From: Acidimicrobiales bacterium
Lineage (GTDB): Bacteria; Actinomycetota; Acidimicrobiia; Acidimicrobiales; VFJN01
Direction of reading: 5' to 3'
Length of the DNA stretch: 64,000 nucleotides
NCBI GenBank assembly: GCA_035316325.1
Contig: DATHJB010000212.1
Coordinates: 1-64,000, forward strand
In this document: positions 41,433 to 49,876 of the stretch, one piece after another
Numbering within the stretch: the first letter of the stretch is position 1
Layout: each line of letters opens with the position of its first letter
The notes under the pieces: generated by a model
Seen by the model: the letters and a program-made list of their open reading frames with translations, nothing else
What the model was told of the DNA's origin: nothing
The model's database searches: none
Position numbers and translations under genes: made by a program

Positions 41433-41609
41433 TCAGGAGGCAGCCAGCGCGTCCCAGAAGGCCGGGAACGCGAACGCAGCGAGGCCAGCCCCGACGAGCG
41501 AGACCTTCCCCCACGCATAGCCGACTGCCGACAGGACGAACAGCACCACTGCTGCTCCGTAGAACAGCATCTTGACTGTGGGATCCATAGCGGCAACTGC
41601 AAACAACAT
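41433..41609 (-). CDS. Small membrane protein, 58 aa
   Basis: ATG 41609 with AAAGGAC about 8 nt upstream. The sequence is almost entirely hydrophobic: a helix at about 13-31 (KMLFYGAAVVLFVLSAVGYA) and a second at about 36-54 (SLVGAGLAAFAFPAFWDAL). Such two-helix miniproteins are common in Actinomycetota, without known function. It is next to element E4 and divergent from the peptidase gene at 41726. Base composition upstream (AACAACATCTTTGTG) is less GC-rich than the neighbourhood. Confidence 0.65.
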   Translation of the reverse strand: MLFAVAAMDPTVKMLFYGAAVVLFVLSAVGYAWGKVSLVGAGLAAFAFPAFWDALAAS

Positions 41610-41725
41610 CTTTGTGTCCTTTCGCCTTGTAACTCCGCACAGCGATTTACCCGCTGCTCCCCAATCCATCCGGTGCGTCTACGCTCCATGGGTTCATCCC
41701 GCATCCCGTCGTCTCTGGGGAGATC

Positions 41726-43909
41726 GTGCGTTCACAAGCAGTCGTCGTGGCTTTGCTCACCGTGGGCCTGGGTGTCCCCCTGGCGGCGTCGCCGGCCGCA
41801 GCCGAGGTGGCGGTGCCCGCCGCGCCGGCCCAGGAGGACGGCCTCGAGACCCGCACGAAGGCCACCTACGTGGTCGATCCGGCGGCCGCCGCCATCCGGG
41901 TGACCGTCGAGGTGACGCTCGCCAACCAGATCCCCGACCGGAACCGCAACGGGGTGATCGAGCAGGCCTACTTCTCCGAGATCGGCGTGCCGGTGCTCAC
42001 CGAGGCCGCCAACTTCGTCGCCGCCGGGGGCGCCGGTCCGCTGACGGTGACCGCCCAGGACATCGGCAACCCCTACGTGCGCTCGGCGCTGGTCGACCTC
42101 GAGCCGAACCTCTTCTACGGGCAGAGCCAGACGGTGAAGCTCACCTACGACCTCCCCAACCAGCGGCCCCGGTCCCCGGGCGTGTCGCGGGCCAACGACG
42201 CCTTCGTGGCCTTCCCGGCGTTCACGTTCGGCGACGCCGGGCTCAGCAGCGTCGAGGTGCGGCTGCCGAAGCGCTACGAGGTCGAGGTGGTGGGCGCCGA
42301 GCTGGAGGAGACCACCCAGGGCGACCAGAAGATCCTCTCCGCCCAGAGCATCGAGGACCCCGACGGCTTCATCGCCTTCGTGGTGGGCACCGACGAGGCG
42401 AAGCTCGTCAGCAAGCCGGCCGACACCGACGGCGCCGAGGTGGTGGTGCGCGCCTGGCCCGACGACGCCGAGTGGGCCGACTTCGCCGCCAAGCAGGTCG
42501 CCGACGCCAAGCCCGTTCTGGAGGAGCTCGTCGGCCTGCCGTGGCCCCGCGACGACGAGCTGGCGATCGTCGAGTCCGCCAGCCCCTACGCCTACGGGTA
42601 CGCCGGCTGGTACGACGAGGCCGACCACGCGATCAGCGTGGGTGACGAGCTGGACCCGCGGGTGATGGTGCACGAGCTGAGCCACGTGTGGTTCAACTCG
42701 CGGCTGTTCGCCGACCGCTGGGTGGCCGAGGGCTTCGCCGAGGAGTACGCCACCACGGCGCTGGAGGAGCTGGACCAGCCCCAGGACGGCCCCGCTGCCC
42801 CCGACCGGCGGGCCGCGGGCGCGGTCGCCCTCAACGACTGGTCGGACCCGTTCCTGCTCGACGAGACCAGCGAGGCCACGGAGCTGTACGGCTACGCGGC
42901 CTCGTGGTACATCGTCGACCAGATCGCCCAGGAGGTCGGGGTCGAGAAGCTGCGCGGCGTGCTCGACGCCGTCGCCGACCAGCGCATCACCTACACCGGC
43001 GACCCGGACCCCGAGTCGTTCGTGGGGGTCGCCGACTGGCAGCGGCTGCTCGACCTGCTGGAGGGCCAGGCCGGGTCGGCCAAGGCCCCGGAGCTGTGGG
43101 ACACGTTCGTGGTCAACGACGAGCAGCGGGCCGAGCTCGCCGCCCGGACGACCGCGCGCACCACCTACGACGAGCTGGTGGCGAGCGGCGACGGCTGGAC
43201 CCCGCCGCTGGAGGTGCGCCGGGCGATGGCCGAGTGGAACTTCGGCGCCCTCGACGACGCGGTCGCCGAGGCGGAGGACGTGCTCGCCGTGCGCGACGAC
43301 ATCGAGGCCGCGCTCGCCGGGCTCGACGTCGAGGACCTGGGGTTGGAGGAGGCCTACGAGACCGCCGAGGGGACGCAGACCGTGCTGCCCGTCGCCCGGG
43401 AAACCCTCGACGCCGCCGAGGCCTACGCCGCCGCCGACGGGCAGATGGACGAGGGCGTCGGCTTCCTCGGCGAGGTCGGGCTGCTGTGGTCGGGCACCGA
43501 CGGCCGGCTCGACACCGCCCGGCGCGAGCTGGAGGCGGGCGATCCGGGGGCGTCGCTGCGGGCCAGCGCCGCGGTCGAGCAGAGCCTCGACGACGCGGCC
43601 CGCGACGGTGCCCTGCGGGTGGGCGGAGTGGTGCTGGTGGGCGGCGGCGGGCTGTTCGCCCTGTGGCGGATCCGCCGCTGGCGGCGTCGGCGCCGCAAGG
43701 GCAAGGTGGAGCGGGCCGAGCGCTCGGCCGAGGCGAAGCTGGCGGCCCTGCCGTCCCTCCCGCAGGTGGAGCCCCTCTCGTCGCTGACGGGCAAGCCACG
43801 GACGCCGCCTCCGTTGCCGCCGATGCCCCCGACCGGCCCCACGGCCCGGACGTCACCTCCAGCCGAGGACCCCGACACCCCGGCTCCTCGCCGCTTCACC
43901 GAGCTCTGA
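41726..43909 (+). CDS. Membrane-anchored HExxH metallopeptidase
   Basis: 727 aa from GTG 41726 with GGGGAGA at 41717-41723. Signal peptide 1-25. A beta-rich N-terminal domain precedes the catalytic helix HELSH (316-320) and WVAEGFAEEYA (Glu335 or Glu339 as third zinc ligand), a gluzincin arrangement like M1/peptidase-MA enzymes. A helical C-terminal part (residues 480-630) leads to one transmembrane helix (VGGVVLVGGGGLFALW), a basic RIRRWRRRRRKGK stop-transfer and a proline-rich cytoplasmic tail. It probably processes cell-surface peptides. Confidence 0.8.
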   Translation: MRSQAVVVALLTVGLGVPLAASPAAAEVAVPAAPAQEDGLETRTKATYVVDPAAAAIRVTVEVTLANQIPDRNRNGVIEQAYFSEIGVPVLTEAANFVAAGGAGPLTVTAQDIGNPYVRSALVDLEPNLFYGQSQTVKLTYDLPNQRPRSPGVSRANDAFVAFPAFTFGDAGLSSVEVRLPKRYEVEVVGAELEETTQGDQKILSAQSIEDPDGFIAFVVGTDEAKLVSKPADTDGAEVVVRAWPDDAEWADFAAKQVADAKPVLEELVGLPWPRDDELAIVESASPYAYGYAGWYDEADHAISVGDELDPRVMVHELSHVWFNSRLFADRWVAEGFAEEYATTALEELDQPQDGPAAPDRRAAGAVALNDWSDPFLLDETSEATELYGYAASWYIVDQIAQEVGVEKLRGVLDAVADQRITYTGDPDPESFVGVADWQRLLDLLEGQAGSAKAPELWDTFVVNDEQRAELAARTTARTTYDELVASGDGWTPPLEVRRAMAEWNFGALDDAVAEAEDVLAVRDDIEAALAGLDVEDLGLEEAYETAEGTQTVLPVARETLDAAEAYAAADGQMDEGVGFLGEVGLLWSGTDGRLDTARRELEAGDPGASLRASAAVEQSLDDAARDGALRVGGVVLVGGGGLFALWRIRRWRRRRRKGKVERAERSAEAKLAALPSLPQVEPLSSLTGKPRTPPPLPPMPPTGPTARTSPPAEDPDTPAPRRFTEL

Positions 43910-43918
43910 GCCCGAGGC

Positions 43919-44269
43919 ATGCTGCGCCCACCGTGGCCGCGGAGGCCGAGGTACCTAGCCGCTGCCAAGAAGGTTCCGCCCAGGTACCAGCCGTGGCTGG
44001 TCGACCAGATCGGGACTCGATCTCCCCCGCAGTTCGGCTTGTACCGTGCCGGCTACCGGATGACCTATGTGGTTTTCGTCGCCGTCCTGGCCGTGCTCTG
44101 GGACGCGGTGATCCTCGGCGCCGCCCTGGTGCTGGTGGCCGTGATCATCACCGTTGTCCGGGCCGCATCGCCGAGCTACAGCGAGCGATCGAGGGCGGCG
44201 TTGGCGAGGTACGACGGACTGCCCATGGCGCCCTACGGCCCCGTACGTCACTCCGGGGAGCTGAGGTAG
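43919..44269 (+). CDS. Small hypothetical membrane protein
   Basis: 116 aa from ATG 43919, 9 nt after the peptidase stop; ribosome site weak. The N-terminal 47 residues are basic and aromatic (RYLAAAKKVPPRYQPWLVDQ), one or two transmembrane helices span 48-83, and a polar tail follows. No family recognised. Its end overlaps the convergent DUF5655 gene by 22 nt. Internal starts such as ATG 44060 are possible. Confidence 0.5.
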   Translation: MLRPPWPRRPRYLAAAKKVPPRYQPWLVDQIGTRSPPQFGLYRAGYRMTYVVFVAVLAVLWDAVILGAALVLVAVIITVVRAASPSYSERSRAALARYDGLPMAPYGPVRHSGELR

Positions 44270-44661
44270 GCCTCGGTCACCCAGTCCCGGACGTCGGCGT
44301 CGACGTCGTCGGCGGTGCGCAGGTTCACGGTGTGCCAGTAGTGGGCGCCGGCCGGCTCGACCTTGCGGGCGATCCGGCGGCTCTCGACGCGGTGGGGGAG
44401 CGAGAAGCCGAGGGCGACCCACCGGGTCATCGGGGTGAGGACGGCGAAGGTCTGGGACCGCTTCAGGTAGATGCCGACCGACAGCGGCTCCACGTGCACG
44501 TCGCCGACGGAGTCGAGGTGGGCCATCACCGCCTCGAAGATCGGTCGCTCCCGCTCGGGGCCGGTGGAGAAGTACTCCTCCAGCGTCATCGCCGGGGTGC
44601 ACTCGTGGCCCTGCCCGGGGCGGCGGAACCGCCGTTGGCACCTCGGGCAGGTCCAGGCCAT
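44248..44661 (-). CDS. DUF5655 protein with N-terminal zinc-ribbon-like motif
   Basis: 137 aa, ATG 44661. The N-terminus MAWTCPRCQRRFRRPGQGHEC has CPxC-x(12)-H-x-C, a likely zinc site. Residues 25-137 match DUF5655: LEEYFSTGPERERPIFEAVM, VHVEPLSVGIYLKRSQTFAV, and a WVALGFSLPHRVESRRI half ending in VTEAYLSSPE. The domain is common in Actinomycetota as a small alpha/beta protein of unknown function. It lies 14 nt downstream of the Lrp gene on the same strand. Confidence 0.8.
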   Translation of the reverse strand: MAWTCPRCQRRFRRPGQGHECTPAMTLEEYFSTGPERERPIFEAVMAHLDSVGDVHVEPLSVGIYLKRSQTFAVLTPMTRWVALGFSLPHRVESRRIARKVEPAGAHYWHTVNLRTADDVDADVRDWVTEAYLSSPE

Positions 44662-44675
44662 TCCGTCGGGTCCCG

Positions 44676-45122
44676 TCAGCGGTCGAACTTGGTGGTGAGG
44701 ACGATCGCCGAGGTGGTGCGCTCGACGCCGGAGATGCCGCCGATGCGGTCGAGCACCGAGTCGATCTCGGCGGTGGTCTCGGCGGCCACCACCGCGATCA
44801 GGTCGAAGGGGCCGCTCACCGTGTGGAGCGTACGGACCCCGTCGATCTTGCGCAGGGTCTGCTGCACGTGGTCGCTGCGCTTCGGGTCGACGGTCACGGC
44901 GACGTGGGCGGTCACCCGCCGGCCGGTGGCGGCGGGGCCGAGGCGGACCGTGTAGCCGGCCACCACGCCGCCGCGCTCCAGGCGCCGGATGCGCTCCTGC
45001 ACCGTCGAGCGCGCCACCCGCAGGCGCTGGGCCAGGGCGGTGACCGATTGGCGGGCGTCCTCCACCAGCAGGTCGAAGATCCGGGTGTCGAGGGCGTCCA
45101 CCCCGCCAGTCTGGCGGGACAT
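44676..45122 (-). CDS. Lrp/AsnC-family regulator of the lysine-catabolic operon
   Basis: 148 aa from ATG 45122 (MSRQTGGVDALDTRIFDLL); a GTG at 45101 is an alternative. N-terminal HTH: SVTALAQRLRVARSTVQERI. C-terminal RAM domain: VAVTVDPKRSDHVQQTL, VRTLHTVSGPFDLIAVVAAE and TTSAIVLTTKF. It faces the operon beginning at 45204 across an 81-nt divergent promoter region containing an inverted pair of half sites, so control of 2-aminoadipate/lysine breakdown, with lysine or an intermediate as effector, is a reasonable inference. Confidence 0.88.
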   Translation of the reverse strand: MSRQTGGVDALDTRIFDLLVEDARQSVTALAQRLRVARSTVQERIRRLERGGVVAGYTVRLGPAATGRRVTAHVAVTVDPKRSDHVQQTLRKIDGVRTLHTVSGPFDLIAVVAAETTAEIDSVLDRIGGISGVERTTSAIVLTTKFDR

Positions 45123-45130
45123 CCGGCGAT

Positions 45131-45181
45131 GTGACGGTTCCGGCGCGTCAGAGTGGGCAACGTGCCACGCCAAACTGTCAC
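45131..45181. promoter_or_regulatory. Divergent operator candidate between Lrp gene and lysine operon
   Basis: GTGACGGTT (45131-45139) and AACTGTCAC (45173-45181) are inverted copies with one mismatch. Their centres are 42 bp apart, four helical turns, as expected for an Lrp-type octamer wrapping DNA. Confidence 0.5.
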
Positions 45182-45203
45182 AGGGTCGTCGTAACGTTCG
45201 GCC

Positions 45204-46313
45204 ATGAGCGACGACACCACCCCGGTCCTCGTCATCGGCGCCGGCCACATCGGCAGCGCCATCGCCTCCCTGCTCGACCGCACGTCCGACTACCAGGTCA
45301 CGATCCTCGACCGCGACGAGCGGGCCCTCGCCACGGCGACCGCCAACCGCCCCGGTGTCCGCACCGTGGCGGGCGACTCCACCGACGGCGCCCTGCTCAC
45401 CCGTCTCGCCGGCGAGCATGCGATGGTGCTCAGCGCCGCGCCGTTCCACCTCACCACCACGGTCGCCACCGTGGCCCGCAACGCCGGCGCCCACTACTTC
45501 GACCTCACGGAGGACCGTTCGTCCTCGCGTGCGGTGCGGGCGCTCGCCGCCGACGCCCGCTCCGTCCTCATGCCCCAGTGCGGGCTGGCGCCCGGCTTCA
45601 TCTCCGTGGTCGCCGCCTCGCTGGCCGGCCGCTTCGACGAGCTGCGCTCCGTGTCGCTGCGGGTCGGGGCGCTGCCGCAGTTCCCCACCAACGCCCTCAA
45701 GTACAACCTCACCTGGTCCACCGACGGGCTCATCAACGAGTACTGCAACCCGTGTGAGGCCGTCGTCGACGGGGAGCTACGGGAGGTGCCGGCTCTCGAA
45801 GAGGTCGAGGCGTTCTCGCTCGACGGCGTCACCTACGAGGCGTTCAACACGTCGGGCGGGCTGGGCACGCTGGCCGAGACCCTGGCGGGGCGGGTCGAGA
45901 CCCTCAACTACAAGACCGTCCGCTACCCGGGGCACCGCGACGTGATCTCGCTGCTGGTGCGAGACCTGCGCCTGGCCCGCCGCCGCGACGTGCTCAAGGA
46001 CGTGCTGGAGACCGCGATCCCGGTGACCCACCAGGACGTGGTGCTCGTGTTCGTCAGCGTGTCGGGCATCCGGGACGGCGTGCTCACCCAGGAGACGTTC
46101 GCCCGCAAGGTGTACGCCTCCGAGGTCGACGGCGAGCCCTACTCGGCCATCCAGCTCACTACCGCGGCCGGCATCTGCGCCATGGCCGACCTGGTGCGGC
46201 AGGAGAAGCTGCCGACCACCGGCTTCGTCCGCCAGGAGGACTGCTCGCTGGAGGAGTTCCTGGCCAACCGGTTCGGGGCCCTCTACCTGCGGGGCACGGC
46301 GGTGAGCACATGA
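45204..46313 (+). CDS. Saccharopine dehydrogenase / lysine 6-dehydrogenase-like oxidoreductase
   Basis: 369 aa, ATG 45204. N-terminal Rossmann fold VLVIGAGHIGSAIASLL with an acidic residue after strand 2 (ILDRDERAL, NAD preference). Family landmarks: MPQCGLAPGFISV and the C-terminal lobe motif TVRYPGHRDVISLL. It is shorter than classical LYS9-type saccharopine dehydrogenases (about 450 aa) and close to bacterial lysine 6-dehydrogenase. Its product would be 2-aminoadipate semialdehyde, the substrate of the next gene, which overlaps it by 4 nt. It is first in a three-gene operon. Confidence 0.85.
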   Translation: MSDDTTPVLVIGAGHIGSAIASLLDRTSDYQVTILDRDERALATATANRPGVRTVAGDSTDGALLTRLAGEHAMVLSAAPFHLTTTVATVARNAGAHYFDLTEDRSSSRAVRALAADARSVLMPQCGLAPGFISVVAASLAGRFDELRSVSLRVGALPQFPTNALKYNLTWSTDGLINEYCNPCEAVVDGELREVPALEEVEAFSLDGVTYEAFNTSGGLGTLAETLAGRVETLNYKTVRYPGHRDVISLLVRDLRLARRRDVLKDVLETAIPVTHQDVVLVFVSVSGIRDGVLTQETFARKVYASEVDGEPYSAIQLTTAAGICAMADLVRQEKLPTTGFVRQEDCSLEEFLANRFGALYLRGTAVST

Positions 46314-47836
46314 GCGCGCACGCCGACGAGATCCTCGCGGCGGTCGGGCTCGATCCGGCCGGGCTGCGGGAGGGCGACCTCGTCACCTCCAGTCCGGTCG
46401 ACGGGGTCGAGGTGGCCCGTCTGCGGACCACCTCGGCCGACGAGCTCGACGCCGTGCTCGACCGGGCGGTCGCCACCTTCGGGCGCTGGCGCAACGTGCC
46501 GGCGCCCAAGCGGGGCGAGCTGGTGCGCCTCTTCGGCGAGGAGCTGCGGGCGTCGAAGGAGCCGCTCGCCGCGCTGGTGACGCTGGAGTGCGGGAAGATC
46601 CTGGCCGAGGCCCGCGGCGAGGTGCAGGAGATGATCGACATCTGCGACTTCGCCGTCGGGAAGTCGCGGCAGCTCTACGGCCGCACCATCGCCTCCGAGC
46701 GGCCCGGCCACCGCATGATGGAGACGTGGCACCCGCGGGGCGTGGTGGGCGTGATCTCGGCGTTCAACTTCCCCGTCGCCGTGTGGGCCTGGAACGCCGC
46801 GCTGGCGCTGGTGTGCGGTGACCCGATCGTGTGGAAGCCGTCGGAGAAGACGCCGCTGTGCGCGCTGGCGACGCAGCGGATCCTCGACCGGGCGATCGCC
46901 CGGTTCGCCGAGGAGTCGGGCGGCGACGACGACTGGTCGGGCCTCTCGGCGGTGGTGCTGGGGGAGCGCGGTGTCGGCCAGCAGCTGGTGGCGGACCCTC
47001 GGGTGGCGCTGGTGTCGGCCACGGGGTCGGTGCCGATGGGGCGGGCCGTCGGGCCGGTGGTGGCCGAGCGCTTCGGCAGCTCGCTGTTGGAGCTGGGTGG
47101 CAACAACGCGATGGTCGTCACGCCGTCGGCCGACCTCGACCTGGCGGTGCGGGCCATCGTGTTCTCCGCCGTGGGCACCGCCGGGCAGCGCTGCACGTCG
47201 CTGCGGCGACTGATCGTCCACCACTCGATCGCCGACGACCTCGTCGCCCGGCTGCAGTCGGTGTACGAGGGGCTGCCGATCGGCGACCCGTTCGCGGCGT
47301 CGACGCTGGTCGGCCCGCTGATCGACGGCGCCGCCCTCGAGGCGATGGACAAGGCGCTCGCCGCGGCCCAGGCCGACGGCGGGGTGGTGCACGGCGGCGG
47401 TCGGGCGCTGGCGTCCGAGCACCCGGGCGCGGCCTACGCCCGTCCGGCGCTGGTGGAGATGCCGGGCCAGACCGACCTGGTGCGCCGGGAGACGTTCGCC
47501 CCCGTCCTCTACGTGCTGCGCTACGACGACCTCGACGAGGCGATCGCCCTCAACAACGGGGTCACGCAGGGCCTGTCGTCGTGCATCTTCACCCTCGACG
47601 TGCGCGAGGCCGAGCGCTTCGTCGCCGCCGACGGGTCCGACTGCGGGATCGCCAACGTCAACATCGGGCCGTCCGGGGCGGAGATCGGCGGCGCGTTCGG
47701 CGGCGAGAAGGAGACCGGTGGGGGCCGCGAGTCCGGCTCCGACGCCTGGCGCGCCTACATGCGGCGCTCGACGGCGACCGTCAACTTCTCCACGGATCTG
47801 CCCTTGGCGCAGGGCATCGAGTTCGAGGTGGGCTAG
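46310..47836 (+). CDS. ALDH7-like 2-aminoadipate semialdehyde dehydrogenase
   Basis: 508 aa, ATG 46310 overlapping the upstream stop (ATGA). Aldehyde-dehydrogenase fold with Glu261 in LELGGNNAMV and catalytic Cys295 in AGQRCTSLRR. The double Asn (GGNNA) and FNFPVAVWAWNAALALVCGD are hallmarks of the antiquitin (ALDH7A1) branch, which oxidises 2-aminoadipate semialdehyde. The C-terminal IGGAFGGEKETGGGRESGSD is also antiquitin-like. Between a lysine-dehydrogenase-like gene and HglS, the lysine catabolic assignment is well supported by context. Confidence 0.92.
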   Translation: MSAHADEILAAVGLDPAGLREGDLVTSSPVDGVEVARLRTTSADELDAVLDRAVATFGRWRNVPAPKRGELVRLFGEELRASKEPLAALVTLECGKILAEARGEVQEMIDICDFAVGKSRQLYGRTIASERPGHRMMETWHPRGVVGVISAFNFPVAVWAWNAALALVCGDPIVWKPSEKTPLCALATQRILDRAIARFAEESGGDDDWSGLSAVVLGERGVGQQLVADPRVALVSATGSVPMGRAVGPVVAERFGSSLLELGGNNAMVVTPSADLDLAVRAIVFSAVGTAGQRCTSLRRLIVHHSIADDLVARLQSVYEGLPIGDPFAASTLVGPLIDGAALEAMDKALAAAQADGGVVHGGGRALASEHPGAAYARPALVEMPGQTDLVRRETFAPVLYVLRYDDLDEAIALNNGVTQGLSSCIFTLDVREAERFVAADGSDCGIANVNIGPSGAEIGGAFGGEKETGGGRESGSDAWRAYMRRSTATVNFSTDLPLAQGIEFEVG

Positions 47837-47847
47837 CGGCAGTGGCC

Positions 47848-48864
47848 ATGGACGAGCTGCTCGCTGCCCTCGTCGGCGGGGACCGGGCCAACCGGTTGCT
47901 CTCGACAGCCCTCCTGCCGGAAGCATTGGCAGGGGAGGAGCAACCGCGCGGCCAGGTCGACCGGGCGACCGCGGCTGTGGCGTTGGGCCTGGTGCTGCTG
48001 GACGATCTGCTGGACCGGGTGCACTCCGGGGCCCGCTACGTCGACGCCCAGCGCGACGTGCGGCGGCGGATCGTGCTCGACCACGGCGCCGTGCGGACCG
48101 TCGACGGGCCCACCGGGGCGCTGCCGCCGGGCGCCGAGTCGCTGCGCCGGGTGCTGGTGCCGCTGGGCTACGAGGAGAGCGGGATCTACCCGCTCGACCG
48201 CATCCACATGACCGGCAAGGCGTTCACCCACCGCGACCTGCCCGAGGGCGTGTTGCAGTACTTCGTGTCGGAGCTGCACGTCGACCGGCTGCCCCCGTCG
48301 GCCCAGGAGGCCGTCCACCGGGTGGTCGGCTCGTCGGTCGACCCGTTGGCCCCTGACGTCGCCGGACTGCTCGACCGCCTGGCCGCCCGGGGTCGGCTGC
48401 CGCTCGACGACGCCGTGCGGCTGGTGCGGGGCGCGGCCCGGTGCTTCGGCCGCCACCACCCGGATCCCCGGCTCGACGACTACGAGCTGCTGCTGGAGCA
48501 CTCGGCGGAGATGGCGTGGATCGCCACCGAGGGCACCGCCTTCAACCACGCCACCGACCGGGTGCCCGACGTCGATGCCCTGGCGGTGTCGCTGTGGCAG
48601 CGGGGCGGCTGGCCGCTGAAGTCGACCGTGGAGCGGTCGGGCAGTGGGCGGGTGCGCCAGACGGCGCTGCACGCCGACACGGTGGTGCGGCGCTTCCGCC
48701 TGTCGGGTGACGGCGGCGGCAGCAGCAGCGGCGAGGTGGAGCGCGAGGTGCCGGGGTCGTTCTTCGAGTTCATCTCCCGCGACCAGTTGCCCGACGGTTC
48801 GGGCCTCGACCTGGCGTTCGACGCCGCCAACGCCTCGGGCATCTTCGCCATGACCCGGAGGTGA
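47848..48864 (+). CDS. hglS: 2-oxoadipate dioxygenase/decarboxylase (HglS, DUF1338)
   Basis: 338 aa, ATG 47848 (in-frame GTG at 47842). The DUF1338/HglS metal triad can be placed: His79 in LDHGAVRTVDG, His234 in FNHATDRVPD and Glu307 in FFEFISRDQL. HglS converts 2-oxoadipate plus O2 to D-2-hydroxyglutarate and CO2. It starts 11 nt after the ALDH gene. The aminotransferase that would turn 2-aminoadipate into 2-oxoadipate is not in the window. The protein is shorter than the Pseudomonas enzyme, mainly in the middle. Confidence 0.88.
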   Translation: MDELLAALVGGDRANRLLSTALLPEALAGEEQPRGQVDRATAAVALGLVLLDDLLDRVHSGARYVDAQRDVRRRIVLDHGAVRTVDGPTGALPPGAESLRRVLVPLGYEESGIYPLDRIHMTGKAFTHRDLPEGVLQYFVSELHVDRLPPSAQEAVHRVVGSSVDPLAPDVAGLLDRLAARGRLPLDDAVRLVRGAARCFGRHHPDPRLDDYELLLEHSAEMAWIATEGTAFNHATDRVPDVDALAVSLWQRGGWPLKSTVERSGSGRVRQTALHADTVVRRFRLSGDGGGSSSGEVEREVPGSFFEFISRDQLPDGSGLDLAFDAANASGIFAMTRR

Positions 48865-48895
48865 TATCCGCCCGCTCCCGGGGGAGAGTGGGGGC

Positions 48896-49867
48896 GTGGG
48901 TGGAGGACGGGTGGCGGTCGCGCTCCTGGCGCTGGTCTTCATGGCCGGCGCGTCGTCGTGCTCCGGCGACGACAGCGACGACGGCGGGCCCGAGCCGACC
49001 GTCGACGGCGGGCTGACCGTCGACCCGACGGGCCGCTTCGGCATCCCCGCCGACGAGACGCCGTCGGGCCTGGAGCTGTGCGCGGTCGAGGGCCCCTCGA
49101 CGGCACACGTCGATGCCCCGCAGGTGGCGCTCTACGGCGAGGTCGACCGGGAGGACCCCTACGCCGGGCCGATGCTGGGGGTGGTCTGGGGGCCGGAGGA
49201 CCAGGTCGATCCCGCCGGCGACGGGGAGCCGACGCCGGTGGAGGTGCGGGCGACGTCGGGCGTGCTGGCGCCCATCACCGTGTTCCAGCAGACGGTGCTG
49301 CCCGAGCTGGGGACGGTGGTCGCCTGGCGGGAGGCGGGCCGGGCGGTCGGGCTCTACGGGCGGCGGTGGTCACCCGACCGGGCCGACGAGCTGGTGGCGC
49401 TGGCCGACGCGCTCACGTTCGGCGACGGCCTGTTCCAGCTGCCCGACGCGGCGCTGCCCGCCGGCTACGGGCTCGTCTACCTGGGCTCGGCGGCGTCGCT
49501 GTCGCTGCTGCTGCCCCTCGAGACCGACTACCGGGTGCTGTACCGGACCGGCGAGGGCGAGGGGACCGGCGTGGTGAGCGTGTACGGGCTGGAGGGGACG
49601 GTCGAGGAGTTCGAGGCGTTCCGGTTCCTTACCCGGGAGCTGTCGGAGGCCGACGTCCACGGCGTCGAGATGCTCACCGGCAACGCCTGGGGTGACACGG
49701 GCCCGGCGGTGGCCACCTGGCGCGAGCCCGACGGCCGCATCCTGCGGATCGTCGGCACCGGCGTCGACCTCCCCGTCATCACCGAGCTGGCCCAGTACAC
49801 CCGCCAACTCACCCCCGCCGAGTGGTCCGACCTCGAATCCGCCGTCACCTCCTGCCCCGACGACTGA
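48896..49867 (+). CDS. Predicted lipoprotein of unknown function
   Basis: 323 aa from GTG 48896 (GTG 48911 also possible). Signal peptide with a lipobox-like MAGASSC, then an acidic, Gly-rich linker (SGDDSDDGG). The mature part is a two-lobed alpha/beta sequence with YGEVDREDPYAGPMLGVVWG and GLYGRRWSPDRADELVALAD; no family recognised. It ends with a stretch resembling a small alpha/beta domain (TWREPDGRILRIVGTGVDLP). It follows the lysine operon by 31 nt but has no evident link to it. It is convergent with the DUF4143 gene. Confidence 0.7.
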   Translation: MGGGRVAVALLALVFMAGASSCSGDDSDDGGPEPTVDGGLTVDPTGRFGIPADETPSGLELCAVEGPSTAHVDAPQVALYGEVDREDPYAGPMLGVVWGPEDQVDPAGDGEPTPVEVRATSGVLAPITVFQQTVLPELGTVVAWREAGRAVGLYGRRWSPDRADELVALADALTFGDGLFQLPDAALPAGYGLVYLGSAASLSLLLPLETDYRVLYRTGEGEGTGVVSVYGLEGTVEEFEAFRFLTRELSEADVHGVEMLTGNAWGDTGPAVATWREPDGRILRIVGTGVDLPVITELAQYTRQLTPAEWSDLESAVTSCPDD

Positions 49868-49876
49868 CCCGGTCCC

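Noticed and set aside
46831-48864. A longer HglS frame reaching back into the ALDH gene
   Set aside because: The HglS-like homology begins at the ATG at 47848, and the upstream part is a shadow of the ALDH coding sequence.
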